From: Candidatus Cloacimonadota bacterium
GTDB lineage: Bacteria > Cloacimonadota > Cloacimonadia > Cloacimonadales > TCS61
Length of the DNA: 5,373 bases
Direction of reading: 5' to 3'
Assembly (NCBI GenBank): GCA_030638385.1
Contig: DAOWES010000130.1
Span: 1 to 5,373, forward strand
The position numbers were made by a program, and so were the translations under genes. The notes under the pieces are model-generated. The model was not told the DNA's origin, did not search any database, and saw only the letters and a program-made list of their open reading frames with translations. This document shows, piece after piece, positions 1-5,252 of this stretch; position 1 is the first letter of the stretch, and every line of letters starts with the position of its first letter.

Positions 1-16
1 ATTATTGCTATAATTC

Positions 17-208
17 TTGTTAAAGAATCATTATAGAATTGCTCGACCTGGGAGAGTACATCAAGATCGCTTAGATGAATTGGCAGAAAAAGGGATCAGA
101 TTGATAGATAAAGAACCTCGCGGTGGGGCTCATGGTGCAGATATTGCTTTCTTGCATCCAAAATCTACCGGTGGTGTTTTAGTGGAACTCTGCAAAGAAA
201 AACACTAA
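17..208 (+). CDS. mce: Methylmalonyl-CoA epimerase, C-terminal part (5' end missing or broken)
   Basis: This is the C-terminal third of a VOC-fold epimerase that interconverts (R)- and (S)-methylmalonyl-CoA in the cytoplasm. The visible family signature is GIRLIDKEPRGGAHG (residues 26-40 of this frame), then FLHPKSTGGV (45-54) and VELC (56-59). In this family the Glu of the ELC motif is a metal ligand. The full protein is usually about 130-150 residues; only about 60 are here. The frame is closed by TAA at 11-13, and the His-His-Ile-Ala segment expected about 20 residues before GIRLID reads HYRIA, with unusual residues after it. Position 17 is therefore a TTG inside the gene body, not a real start. 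Either the sequence at the left edge contains indels or the gene is decayed; the good match from about position 75 onward suggests edge errors. The role fits the downstream methylmalonyl-CoA decarboxylase genes, from which it is separated by a terminator. Confidence 0.8.
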   Translation: MLKNHYRIARPGRVHQDRLDELAEKGIRLIDKEPRGGAHGADIAFLHPKSTGGVLVELCKEKH

Positions 209-235
209 AATAGTTCTATTGATTAAATAAATTAT

Positions 236-268
236 AGCTCCGGCCATTTTGGTTGGAGCTTTTTTTTT
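236..268 (+). terminator. Intrinsic terminator after the epimerase gene
   Basis: A 10-bp stem forms between 236-245 (AGCTCCGGCC) and 251-260 (GGTTGGAGCT). It contains two central G-U pairs and a 5-nt loop (ATTTT), and is followed by an unbroken T tract at 260-268. It lies 27 nt after the epimerase stop codon and should separate that transcript from the mmd operon. Confidence 0.9.
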
Positions 269-548
269 ACATTTTTTCGTTAATGTTGTTTTCAAAAAAA
301 AGCTATCTTCAGCTTATTCTCCAATATTATGTAGCATAGGCTTATCTAAAAGAGCATGAAATTTTAATTCCAATAACAATCCGAGTTCATTGTTTTTCGC
401 ACTGTAAACCCACTATATTTAGTTCCCCAAATATTATGCTAACTTCTTTTATAAGATGAAACTAAAAAAAATATATGAAATGAGAAATATCGCTTGCCTT
501 GCTTTGCCAAAGTAAAAATTTTACACACATGATAATTGCTGATTATAA
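269..548. other. Gene-free leader of the mmd operon
   Basis: This AT-rich stretch lies between the epimerase terminator and the mmdA ribosome binding site. I see no open frame with a start, Shine-Dalgarno and family-like protein. The frame of mmdA stays open back to about 499, but the translated extension does not resemble the family. I found no long hairpin and no riboswitch consensus such as a B12 box. The region should hold the operon promoter. The sequence ATATTATG occurs twice (near 323 and 431) in similar AT-rich surroundings, without clear meaning. Confidence 0.6.
504..536 (+). promoter_or_regulatory. Weak promoter candidate for the mmd operon
   Basis: GATAAT at 531-536 matches a sigma-70 -10 hexamer at 5 of 6 positions, and TTGCCA at 504-509 resembles a -35. 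The 21-nt spacer is too long for a standard promoter. An alternative pair, TTTACA (520-525) with TTATAA (543-548) at 17-nt spacing, would start transcription on top of the ribosome binding site. Neither is convincing; the call only marks where a promoter is most plausible. Confidence 0.25.
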
Positions 549-567
549 AAGGAGATATATATATATG
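549..567 (+). promoter_or_regulatory. Shine-Dalgarno and start codon of mmdA
   Basis: AAGGAG at 549-554 precedes the ATG at 565-567 by 10 nt. The spacer is a pure (AT)6 run into the start codon (555-566). The protein from this ATG begins with the METKIAKLHAKREEA stretch expected at the family N-terminus, which rejects the upstream in-frame start near 499. Confidence 0.85.
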
Positions 568-2109
568 GAAACAAAAATCGCAAAGTTGCATGCAAAGCGT
601 GAAGAAGCCAGACTTGGTGGTGGCGAAAAGCGTATTGCTGCTCAACACGCAAAAGGGAAATTAACAGCCCGAGAAAGAATCGATAGGCTTCTTGATGTAG
701 ATAGCTTCGAAGAATTTGACATGTTCAGAACACATAACTGCACCGATTTTGGAATGGAAAAAACAAAACCGGTTGGTGATGGTGTGGTGACCGGCTATGG
801 AACAATAGAAGGCAGAATTGTTTATGTTTATGCCCAAGATTTTACTGTTGTCGGTGGCTCTCTTTCCAAAACACATGCCGAAAAAATCTGTAAAGTTATG
901 GATATGGCAATGAAGATGGGAGCTCCAATCATTGGTTTGAATGATTCCGGTGGCGCTCGTGTTCAAGAAGGTGTGGATGCTCTTGCCGGCTATGCTGAGA
1001 TTTTCTTGAAAAATGTAATGGCTTCCGGTGTGATTCCTCAAATTAGTGCGATCATGGGACCTTGTGCCGGTGGCGCAGTTTACTCTCCCGCAATTACTGA
1101 CTTTGTTGTGATGAACAAAGAAACCAGTTATATGTTTGTAACCGGCCCTAAAGTGGTGAAAACAGTGTTAAACGAAGATATCTCTACCAATGATTTGGGC
1201 GGCGCAATGGTTCACGGTAGTAAAAGTGGAGTGGCTCAATTTGTTACTGAAGATGAAGCGGAGACAATTTCACTTATTAGAAATTTGGTTACTTATCTTC
1301 CTCTAAATAATATGGAAGCAGCTCCTTATGTAGCTTCAACTGATACAATCGAAAGAAGATGCGAAGAATTAAATTCAATAATTCCCGAGAATGCCAATAA
1401 GCCTTATGATATTTTAGATGTTATTCATTCAATTACTGATGATAACGAATTTTTGGAAGTAGCCAGAGACTTTGCTCAAAACATTGTAGTGGGTTTCGGT
1501 AGAATGAATGGACAGACGGTTGGCTTTGTAGCAAATCAACCAAAAGTTTTAGCAGGTGTTCTTGATATCAATGCCTCCGTAAAATCAGCAAGATTTGTAC
1601 GTTTTTGTGATTCGTTTAATATCCCATTAGTTGTTTTGGAAGATGTACCGGGTTTCTTGCCGGGTTCAAACCAAGAGCACAATGGTATCATTCGTCACGG
1701 TGCAAAACTGTTATATGCTTTTGCTGAAGCAACTGTTCCCAAAATCACCATTATCTTAAGAAAAGCTTATGGTGGAGCTTACTGTGTGATGAATAGTCGT
1801 CATATGCGTGCAGACGTAGTTTATGCTTGGCCAAATGCCGAGATTGCAGTAATGGGACCAAAGGGTGCTGTGGAAATTGTTTTCCGTAAAGAAGTGAAAG
1901 ACGCTGAAAATGTAGAAAAGATCATTGCAGAGAAAGAACAAGAGTATAAAGATAGATTTGCAAATCCATTTAAGGCAGCTGAGAAAGGATATATTGATGA
2001 TGTAATCGAACCTGCGGCAACAAGATTCAGAATCATCAGATCTTTGGAAATGTTAGCTACAAAGAAAGATTCAAATCCTCCTCGTAAACACGGCAATATC
2101 CCTTTATAA
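565..2109 (+). CDS. mmdA: Methylmalonyl-CoA decarboxylase alpha subunit (carboxyltransferase)
   Basis: This cytoplasmic carboxyltransferase moves the carboxyl group of (S)-methylmalonyl-CoA to biotin on the neighbouring carrier protein, releasing propionyl-CoA. At 514 aa it is full length for MmdA/PccB. It has two crotonase-like halves. The N-terminal half includes LGGGEKRIAAQHAKGKLTAR (17-36), SGGARVQEG (128-136) and the oxyanion-hole region GPCAGGAVYSPA (165-176). The C-terminal half includes EDVPGFLPG (359-367), RKAYGGAYCVM (399-409) and AWPNAEIAVMGPKGAVEI (421-438). The C-terminus RKHGNIPL is the usual ending of the family. The related enzymes PccB and AccD-type subunits share this fold. 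The decarboxylase assignment rests on the following delta, biotin-carrier and beta genes and on the absence of a biotin carboxylase. Residue 407, at the position linked to acyl-CoA preference in acyl-CoA carboxylases, is Cys. It is the first gene of a four-gene operon; the next gene starts 11 nt after its stop. Confidence 0.95.
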   Translation: METKIAKLHAKREEARLGGGEKRIAAQHAKGKLTARERIDRLLDVDSFEEFDMFRTHNCTDFGMEKTKPVGDGVVTGYGTIEGRIVYVYAQDFTVVGGSLSKTHAEKICKVMDMAMKMGAPIIGLNDSGGARVQEGVDALAGYAEIFLKNVMASGVIPQISAIMGPCAGGAVYSPAITDFVVMNKETSYMFVTGPKVVKTVLNEDISTNDLGGAMVHGSKSGVAQFVTEDEAETISLIRNLVTYLPLNNMEAAPYVASTDTIERRCEELNSIIPENANKPYDILDVIHSITDDNEFLEVARDFAQNIVVGFGRMNGQTVGFVANQPKVLAGVLDINASVKSARFVRFCDSFNIPLVVLEDVPGFLPGSNQEHNGIIRHGAKLLYAFAEATVPKITIILRKAYGGAYCVMNSRHMRADVVYAWPNAEIAVMGPKGAVEIVFRKEVKDAENVEKIIAEKEQEYKDRFANPFKAAEKGYIDDVIEPAATRFRIIRSLEMLATKKDSNPPRKHGNIPL

Positions 2110-2120
2110 TTGGTGAATTT

Positions 2121-2720
2121 ATGAAAAAAATGATGATTATTTTGATGCTCTTTGCTTTTGCTTTTTGCTTTGCAGAGACAGAGATGAGTTTGGATTTGAC
2201 CCCAAACACAACCTTTGAGCAATTGAGCAAACAAACACATATCCCGATCAAGAAGTTATCAACTTTATTGAATGGTAAATATGAGAAAGAAACGACAATT
2301 GCCGAAGCGGAATTGAACAAGAATCAAATTGAAGATGCGATTGAAAAATTTTCAAACAAAAAAGAAGGCTATTATTGGTCTATCGTCCTCATCGGAATGC
2401 TAATTGTTTTTTGCAGTCTTATGCTTACCGGCTTTCTCATCGGATTGCTTAAACATCTAAATTTGATAGATAAATTCAAAGAGGAAAGAGAAGCTAGAAA
2501 ATCTAAGCCTATTATCAAAAAGATATCTACAGTTGATGGTAATATGAGTAACGATGAAATCGTGGCAGTGGTAACTGCTATTTATCTTCATGAATTGGAC
2601 GTTGAAGAGAAAAACAAGATGAATCTTACTTGGAAAAGAGCGCCATTGAGTATGTGGCAGGCGGCCAGTAAAGTAAATTTACCAAATAGAATATTTTTTA
2701 GATCAGGGAGGAAATTTTAA
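2121..2720 (+). CDS. mmdD: OadG/MmdD-like small membrane subunit with periplasmic N-terminal extension
   Basis: This is the probable delta (OadG-family) subunit, which anchors the carboxyltransferase and biotin carrier to the Na+-pumping beta subunit. Its 199 aa is well above the roughly 80-120 usual for the family. In order it has a signal peptide (1-18, hydrophobic core ending CFA before ET), an exported helical segment (about 19-82), one membrane helix (about 85-110, starting YYWSIVLIG), a basic linker (118-134) and a cytoplasmic OadG-like end with DEIVAVVTAIYLHEL (145-159) and WKRAPLSMWQAA (171-182). The VAVVTAA-like helix and the later W-x-x-A pattern are typical of OadG proteins. The exported part looks like two short helical units, each starting with TT (30-51 and 58-79). 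The Shine-Dalgarno is weak (GGTGA, 2112-2116), so expression may depend on coupling to mmdA. It overlaps the next gene by 1 nt (TAATG). Membership is clear from context and the C-terminus; the role of the extension is unknown. Confidence 0.75.
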   Translation: MKKMMIILMLFAFAFCFAETEMSLDLTPNTTFEQLSKQTHIPIKKLSTLLNGKYEKETTIAEAELNKNQIEDAIEKFSNKKEGYYWSIVLIGMLIVFCSLMLTGFLIGLLKHLNLIDKFKEEREARKSKPIIKKISTVDGNMSNDEIVAVVTAIYLHELDVEEKNKMNLTWKRAPLSMWQAASKVNLPNRIFFRSGRKF

Positions 2721-3145
2721 TGAAGACATATAAATTTAAAATAAATAAAGATAAGTATACTGCTAAAATTGTTAAATACATGGGGGATTCGGTTGTTGTA
2801 GAAGTAAATAATGGAACTTATCATGTTGAAATCGAGCATGAAAAGATGAAAGCTCCAAAATTAGTTAGATCTCAAAAATCTTCCGGTTCTGCTGTTCCTG
2901 TAGCAGCTTCAAAGCCAGTTGTTACCGGAGCCGGGTCAGTGATAGCACCCATACCCGGTCAGATTCACTCTCTTTTAGTAAGTGAAGGCGATAACGTAAA
3001 TTCAGGTGATCCGGTACTTATCTTGGAAGCGATGAAAATGGAATCTGAGATAAATGCTACCGCAACCGGAACGATCAAGAAAATTGTTGTTAGTAAAGGT
3101 GAAAATGTTCAAGAAGGGCAACTCTTATTGGAGATTGGAGAATAA
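2720..3145 (+). CDS. mmdC: Biotin carboxyl carrier protein (gamma subunit)
   Basis: This is the biotin-bearing subunit that carries the carboxyl group from MmdA to the membrane subunit MmdB. It has 141 aa in three parts: an N-terminal beta-rich segment (1-45, starting MKTYKFKINKDKYTAKI) typical of decarboxylase carriers, a flexible Ser/Ala/Pro/Val linker (about 51-72), and a C-terminal biotinyl domain (73-141). The biotinylated lysine is K106 in the canonical EAMKM motif (103-107). Supporting residues are APIPGQI (76-82) and GENVQEGQLLLEI (127-139). A good Shine-Dalgarno, AGGGAGG (2705-2711), lies 8 nt before the ATG, inside the end of the preceding gene. The start overlaps that gene's stop (TAATG), a layout that supports translational coupling. 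The linker is shorter and less Pro/Ala-rich than in many homologues. Confidence 0.95.
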   Translation: MKTYKFKINKDKYTAKIVKYMGDSVVVEVNNGTYHVEIEHEKMKAPKLVRSQKSSGSAVPVAASKPVVTGAGSVIAPIPGQIHSLLVSEGDNVNSGDPVLILEAMKMESEINATATGTIKKIVVSKGENVQEGQLLLEIGE

Positions 3146-3148
3146 GCA

Positions 3149-4261
3149 ATGGCTGAATTATTAAATTTCTTTGAAACAACCGCTATTGCTCAAATGCAAT
3201 GGAATTTTTTAATCATGATCGTAATTGGATTGCTTTTCATTTTTTTGGGAATTGCCAAAAATTATGAACCCCTTTTACTGGTTCCAATTGGATTTGGAAT
3301 AATTTTGGGCAATGTTCCCGGTACTATGGGTGTGTATGTTGAAGGGTCTGTGATGAATTATTTGTATTGGGGAGTGAAAGCCGGAATTTATCCACCACTT
3401 ATCTTTTTGGGTATTGGTGCTATGACAGATTTCTCTACCTTAATTGCAAATCCAAAACTCATCTTATTGGGAGCCGCTGCGCAATTTGGTATTTTCGCAA
3501 CTTTTATCGGGTCAATTTGGCTTGGATTCAATGTTACTGAAGCAGGGGCAATTGGTATCATCGGTGGGGCTGATGGTCCTACTTCTATTTTCCTTTCATC
3601 TTTGTTAGCTCCGCACTTAGTAGGTCCTATTGCTATTGCTGCTTATTCTTATATGGCTTTGGTTCCTGTTATACAGCCTCCTATCATCAAACTACTTACT
3701 TCCAAAAAAGAACGTTTGATTAAGATGAAAACTCCAAGATTGGTTTCTAAAAGAGAGAAAGTACTCTTTCCAATTATGGGTGCTTTAGTAACCATTGCAA
3801 TTGCTCCGGGTGCTTCTGCGCTTTTGGGAATGCTTTTCTTTGGTAATCTCATCAAGGAAAGTGGCGTTACCGAAAGATTAGCTGAAACAGCTAGAAAGCC
3901 TCTGATTGATATTGTAACTATTTTATTGGGAATTACTGTGGGTGCTAGTACTCAGGCAGATGTATTTCTGCGAATGGAATCTGTTAAGATTTTCGGATTG
4001 GGTGCATTTTCTTTTTGTATTGCCACAGCCACAGGTGTGCTTTTTGCCAAATTCATGAACCTTTTCCTCAAAGAAAAGATCAATCCAATGGTTGGAGCTG
4101 CGGGTGTTTCTGCTGTGCCGGATAGTGCTCGAGTAGTTCATCATGTGGGTCAAGAATATGATAAAACAAATTTCTTGCTTATGCACGCAATGGCGCCAAA
4201 CGTAGCCGGTGTAATCGGTTCTGCTGTTGCTGCCGGTGTATTGTTAGGAATTTTAGGATAA
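3149..4261 (+). CDS. mmdB: Na+-translocating decarboxylase beta subunit
   Basis: This integral membrane subunit decarboxylates carboxybiotin and uses the free energy to pump Na+ out of the cell. At 370 aa it has the usual length for MmdB/GcdB/OadB proteins, with multiple hydrophobic segments from about residue 18 on. The family motifs are GGADGPTSIFLSSLLAP (139-155), AYSYMALVPVIQPPI (165-179), NLIKESGV (233-240) and INPMVGAAGVSAVP (311-324), then NFLLMHAMAPNVAGVIGSAV (341-360). Residues matching those shown to be functional in Klebsiella OadB (D203, Y229, N373, G377, S382, R389) are D142, Y168, N312, G316, S321 and R328; all are kept. The motif reads VPDSAR, whereas the enterobacterial protein has VPMAAR. 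The start follows the mmdC stop by 3 nt, with GGAG (3137-3140) 8 nt upstream. It is the last gene of the operon and is followed by a terminator. Substrate specificity comes from mmdA, not from this subunit. Confidence 0.95.
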   Translation: MAELLNFFETTAIAQMQWNFLIMIVIGLLFIFLGIAKNYEPLLLVPIGFGIILGNVPGTMGVYVEGSVMNYLYWGVKAGIYPPLIFLGIGAMTDFSTLIANPKLILLGAAAQFGIFATFIGSIWLGFNVTEAGAIGIIGGADGPTSIFLSSLLAPHLVGPIAIAAYSYMALVPVIQPPIIKLLTSKKERLIKMKTPRLVSKREKVLFPIMGALVTIAIAPGASALLGMLFFGNLIKESGVTERLAETARKPLIDIVTILLGITVGASTQADVFLRMESVKIFGLGAFSFCIATATGVLFAKFMNLFLKEKINPMVGAAGVSAVPDSARVVHHVGQEYDKTNFLLMHAMAPNVAGVIGSAVAAGVLLGILG

Positions 4262-4281
4262 TATTGATAATTGGAATATAT

Positions 4282-4314
4282 AAAAACCGGGCTTAATCGA
4301 GCCCGGTTTTTTTT
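4282..4314. terminator. Bidirectional intrinsic terminator between mmdB and truC
   Basis: A GC-rich stem pairs CCGGGCT (4287-4293) with AGCCCGG (4300-4306) around a 6-nt loop. It is flanked by A5 (4282-4286) on the left and T8 (4307-4314) on the right. Read on either strand it gives a hairpin followed by a U tract, so it can end both the mmd operon and the convergent truC transcript, whose stop codon lies 8 nt to the right. Confidence 0.92.
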
Positions 4315-4321
4315 ATTTCAA

Positions 4322-5011
4322 TTATTTATCCCATTTCCATTCGGAACGTTCTAAGAAATCGGCAAATTCAAGATCGAGTTTTGTGGTAATGGTTATATGT
4401 TTGTCTAATCTAAAGTGATGAAATTTAAGTTCTATAGCTATAAGCATCAATCTATTCAAATTAAAGTTATCTCTAAATATTTGATTATGCTCTCCTTTTC
4501 CATGCATAGTGTCGCCTATGATATGATGTGATATGTGGGCACAATGTTTACGGATTTGATGATATCGGCCTGTCTTGGGCCTAAATTCTACCAATGAATA
4601 ACGCGAAGTTTCAAATTCTTTACAGGGAATGTCAAAGCTCGCTGTTGCCAATCGTTTATATTCTGTTTTAGCTTCTTTTCTTTCCTTATTCTTTTCTGCG
4701 CTAAGAGCATAATCTATTATGCCGGCCGGTTCGGTGTAGCCTCTTACTACAGCTAAATACTTTTTTTCTATCAACCGTTGTTGAATTTGGTTAGAGAGTT
4801 CTCTGGCAGCTTCTTTATTCAAAGCAAAAGCAATAACGCCGGAAGTTGGACGATCCAGCCGATGTACGGGAAATAATTTTTGCCCAATTTGGTCGCGTAG
4901 CGTTTGTAGCAAAAAAATTTTATCATCAGATTTATGCGAACGATGCACCAAAATTCCTGTTGGTTTATGCACAATTACATAATCTTCATCATGAAATAAA
5001 ATATCTAACAT
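4322..5011 (-). CDS. truC: RluA-family pseudouridine synthase, TruC-like
   Basis: This cytoplasmic RNA-modifying enzyme isomerises uridine to pseudouridine. The closest match I recognise is TruC, which modifies U65 of certain tRNAs in E. coli. It has 229 aa with the RluA-family motifs in order: DEDYVIVHKPTGILVHRS (8-25), the catalytic motif HRLDRPTSGV with Asp53 (50-59), EKKYLAVVRG (82-91), RPKTGRYHQIRKHCAHI (144-160) and IIGDTMHGKG (164-173). VHRS and QTLRDQIGQ (36-44) are TruC-like. There is no S4 domain at the N-terminus, as expected for TruC. The ATG at 5011-5009 is chosen over the in-frame start 63 nt upstream because the protein then begins with the usual MLDILFHDED and has AGGA 8 nt before it. 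The upstream extension would be Lys-rich sequence translated from an A-tract. It is convergent with the mmd operon and functionally unrelated to it. Other RluA-type specificities cannot be excluded. Confidence 0.88.
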   Translation of the reverse strand: MLDILFHDEDYVIVHKPTGILVHRSHKSDDKIFLLQTLRDQIGQKLFPVHRLDRPTSGVIAFALNKEAARELSNQIQQRLIEKKYLAVVRGYTEPAGIIDYALSAEKNKERKEAKTEYKRLATASFDIPCKEFETSRYSLVEFRPKTGRYHQIRKHCAHISHHIIGDTMHGKGEHNQIFRDNFNLNRLMLIAIELKFHHFRLDKHITITTKLDLEFADFLERSEWKWDK

Positions 5012-5030
5012 TAAATTTATCCTTTTTTTG
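5009..5030 (-). promoter_or_regulatory. Shine-Dalgarno deciding the truC start
   Basis: On the minus strand AGGA (5023-5020) sits 8 nt before the ATG at 5011-5009, directly after a run of seven A. This supports the shorter protein. No comparable signal precedes the alternative start at 5074. Confidence 0.65.
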
Positions 5031-5041
5031 CTTTTTTTTTT

Positions 5042-5069
5042 AAGCACTTGCGAACAAGCACTTGGTTCG
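5042..5069. repeat. Duplicated AAGCACTTG motif with dyad
   Basis: AAGCACTTG occurs at 5042-5050 and again at 5056-5064, separated by CGAAC, and is followed by GTTCG. CGAAC (5051-5055) and GTTCG (5065-5069) are inverted partners, so the second copy lies inside a hairpin or palindrome. It sits about 30-60 nt upstream of the truC start, where an operator or a leader structure could act. Confidence 0.55.
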
Positions 5070-5141
5070 GTCAAGAAATTACTGTAGGATTTATAAACCT
5101 TATTTTGATCTTAAGGTGAGTTATTTTCCCGAGCTCTTTTC

Positions 5142-5159
5142 GATAGGTTAAAACCTATC
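5142..5159. repeat. GATAGGT palindrome
   Basis: GATAGGT (5142-5148) is perfectly complementary to ACCTATC (5153-5159), with a 4-nt TAAA between them. There is no clean T tract on either side (only TTTT before it, and TTT after C5159), so it is a weak terminator at best. It could be a terminator remnant, a protein site or a repeat unit. Confidence 0.5.
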
Positions 5160-5190
5160 TTTGAAATAAATAAAATCCTGCGGATTAAAA

Positions 5191-5222
5191 TAGACACAGA
5201 TCAACACAGATGAGCACAGATT
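5191..5222. repeat. Tandem CACAGA repeat with 10-nt period
   Basis: Three consecutive 10-nt units (5191-5200, 5201-5210, 5211-5220) each begin with T and end in CACAGA, and a partial fourth unit TT follows. Only the three bases between the T and CACAGA vary. Similar CACAGAT-type intergenic repeats are common in several environmental bacterial groups; their function is not established as far as I know. Confidence 0.8.
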
Positions 5223-5225
5223 TGT

Positions 5226-5245
5226 GCGACTATGGCTATTGTCGC
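5226..5245. repeat. GCGAC...GTCGC imperfect palindrome
   Basis: The 20-nt segment is a dyad in which 8 of 10 positions match. It has a perfect outer stem, GCGAC (5226-5230) with GTCGC (5241-5245), around a 10-nt interior. It begins 3 nt after the CACAGA repeat and may be part of the same composite element. Confidence 0.6.
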
Positions 5246-5252
5246 CTACTTC

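Noticed and set aside
499..564. In-frame upstream start that would add 22 residues to MmdA
   Set aside because: The extra residues do not fit the family, there is no Shine-Dalgarno before it, and a strong one precedes the ATG at 565.
544..567. Similarity of the mmdA ribosome site to the phage T7 gene 10 leader used in vectors
   Set aside because: Only the AAGGAGATATA core is shared; the flanks are ordinary AT-rich genomic sequence with no vector features.
2121..2180. Lipoprotein signal on the MmdD-like protein (Cys16)
   Set aside because: The residue before Cys is Phe, which does not fit a lipobox; cleavage after CFA by signal peptidase I is more likely.
1821..2320. Minus-strand open frames over mmdA and the mmdD-like gene
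   Set aside because: They are shadows of well-supported plus-strand genes and have no family-like sequence or ribosome sites.
5012..5074. In-frame upstream start that would add 21 residues to TruC
   Set aside because: The extension is largely Lys encoded by A-tracts and overlaps the duplicated motif; the family N-terminus begins at the ATG with AGGA in front.
5062..5090. Plus-strand promoter TTGGTT-N17-TAGGAT
   Set aside because: Both hexamers are weak matches and no gene follows in that direction within the window.
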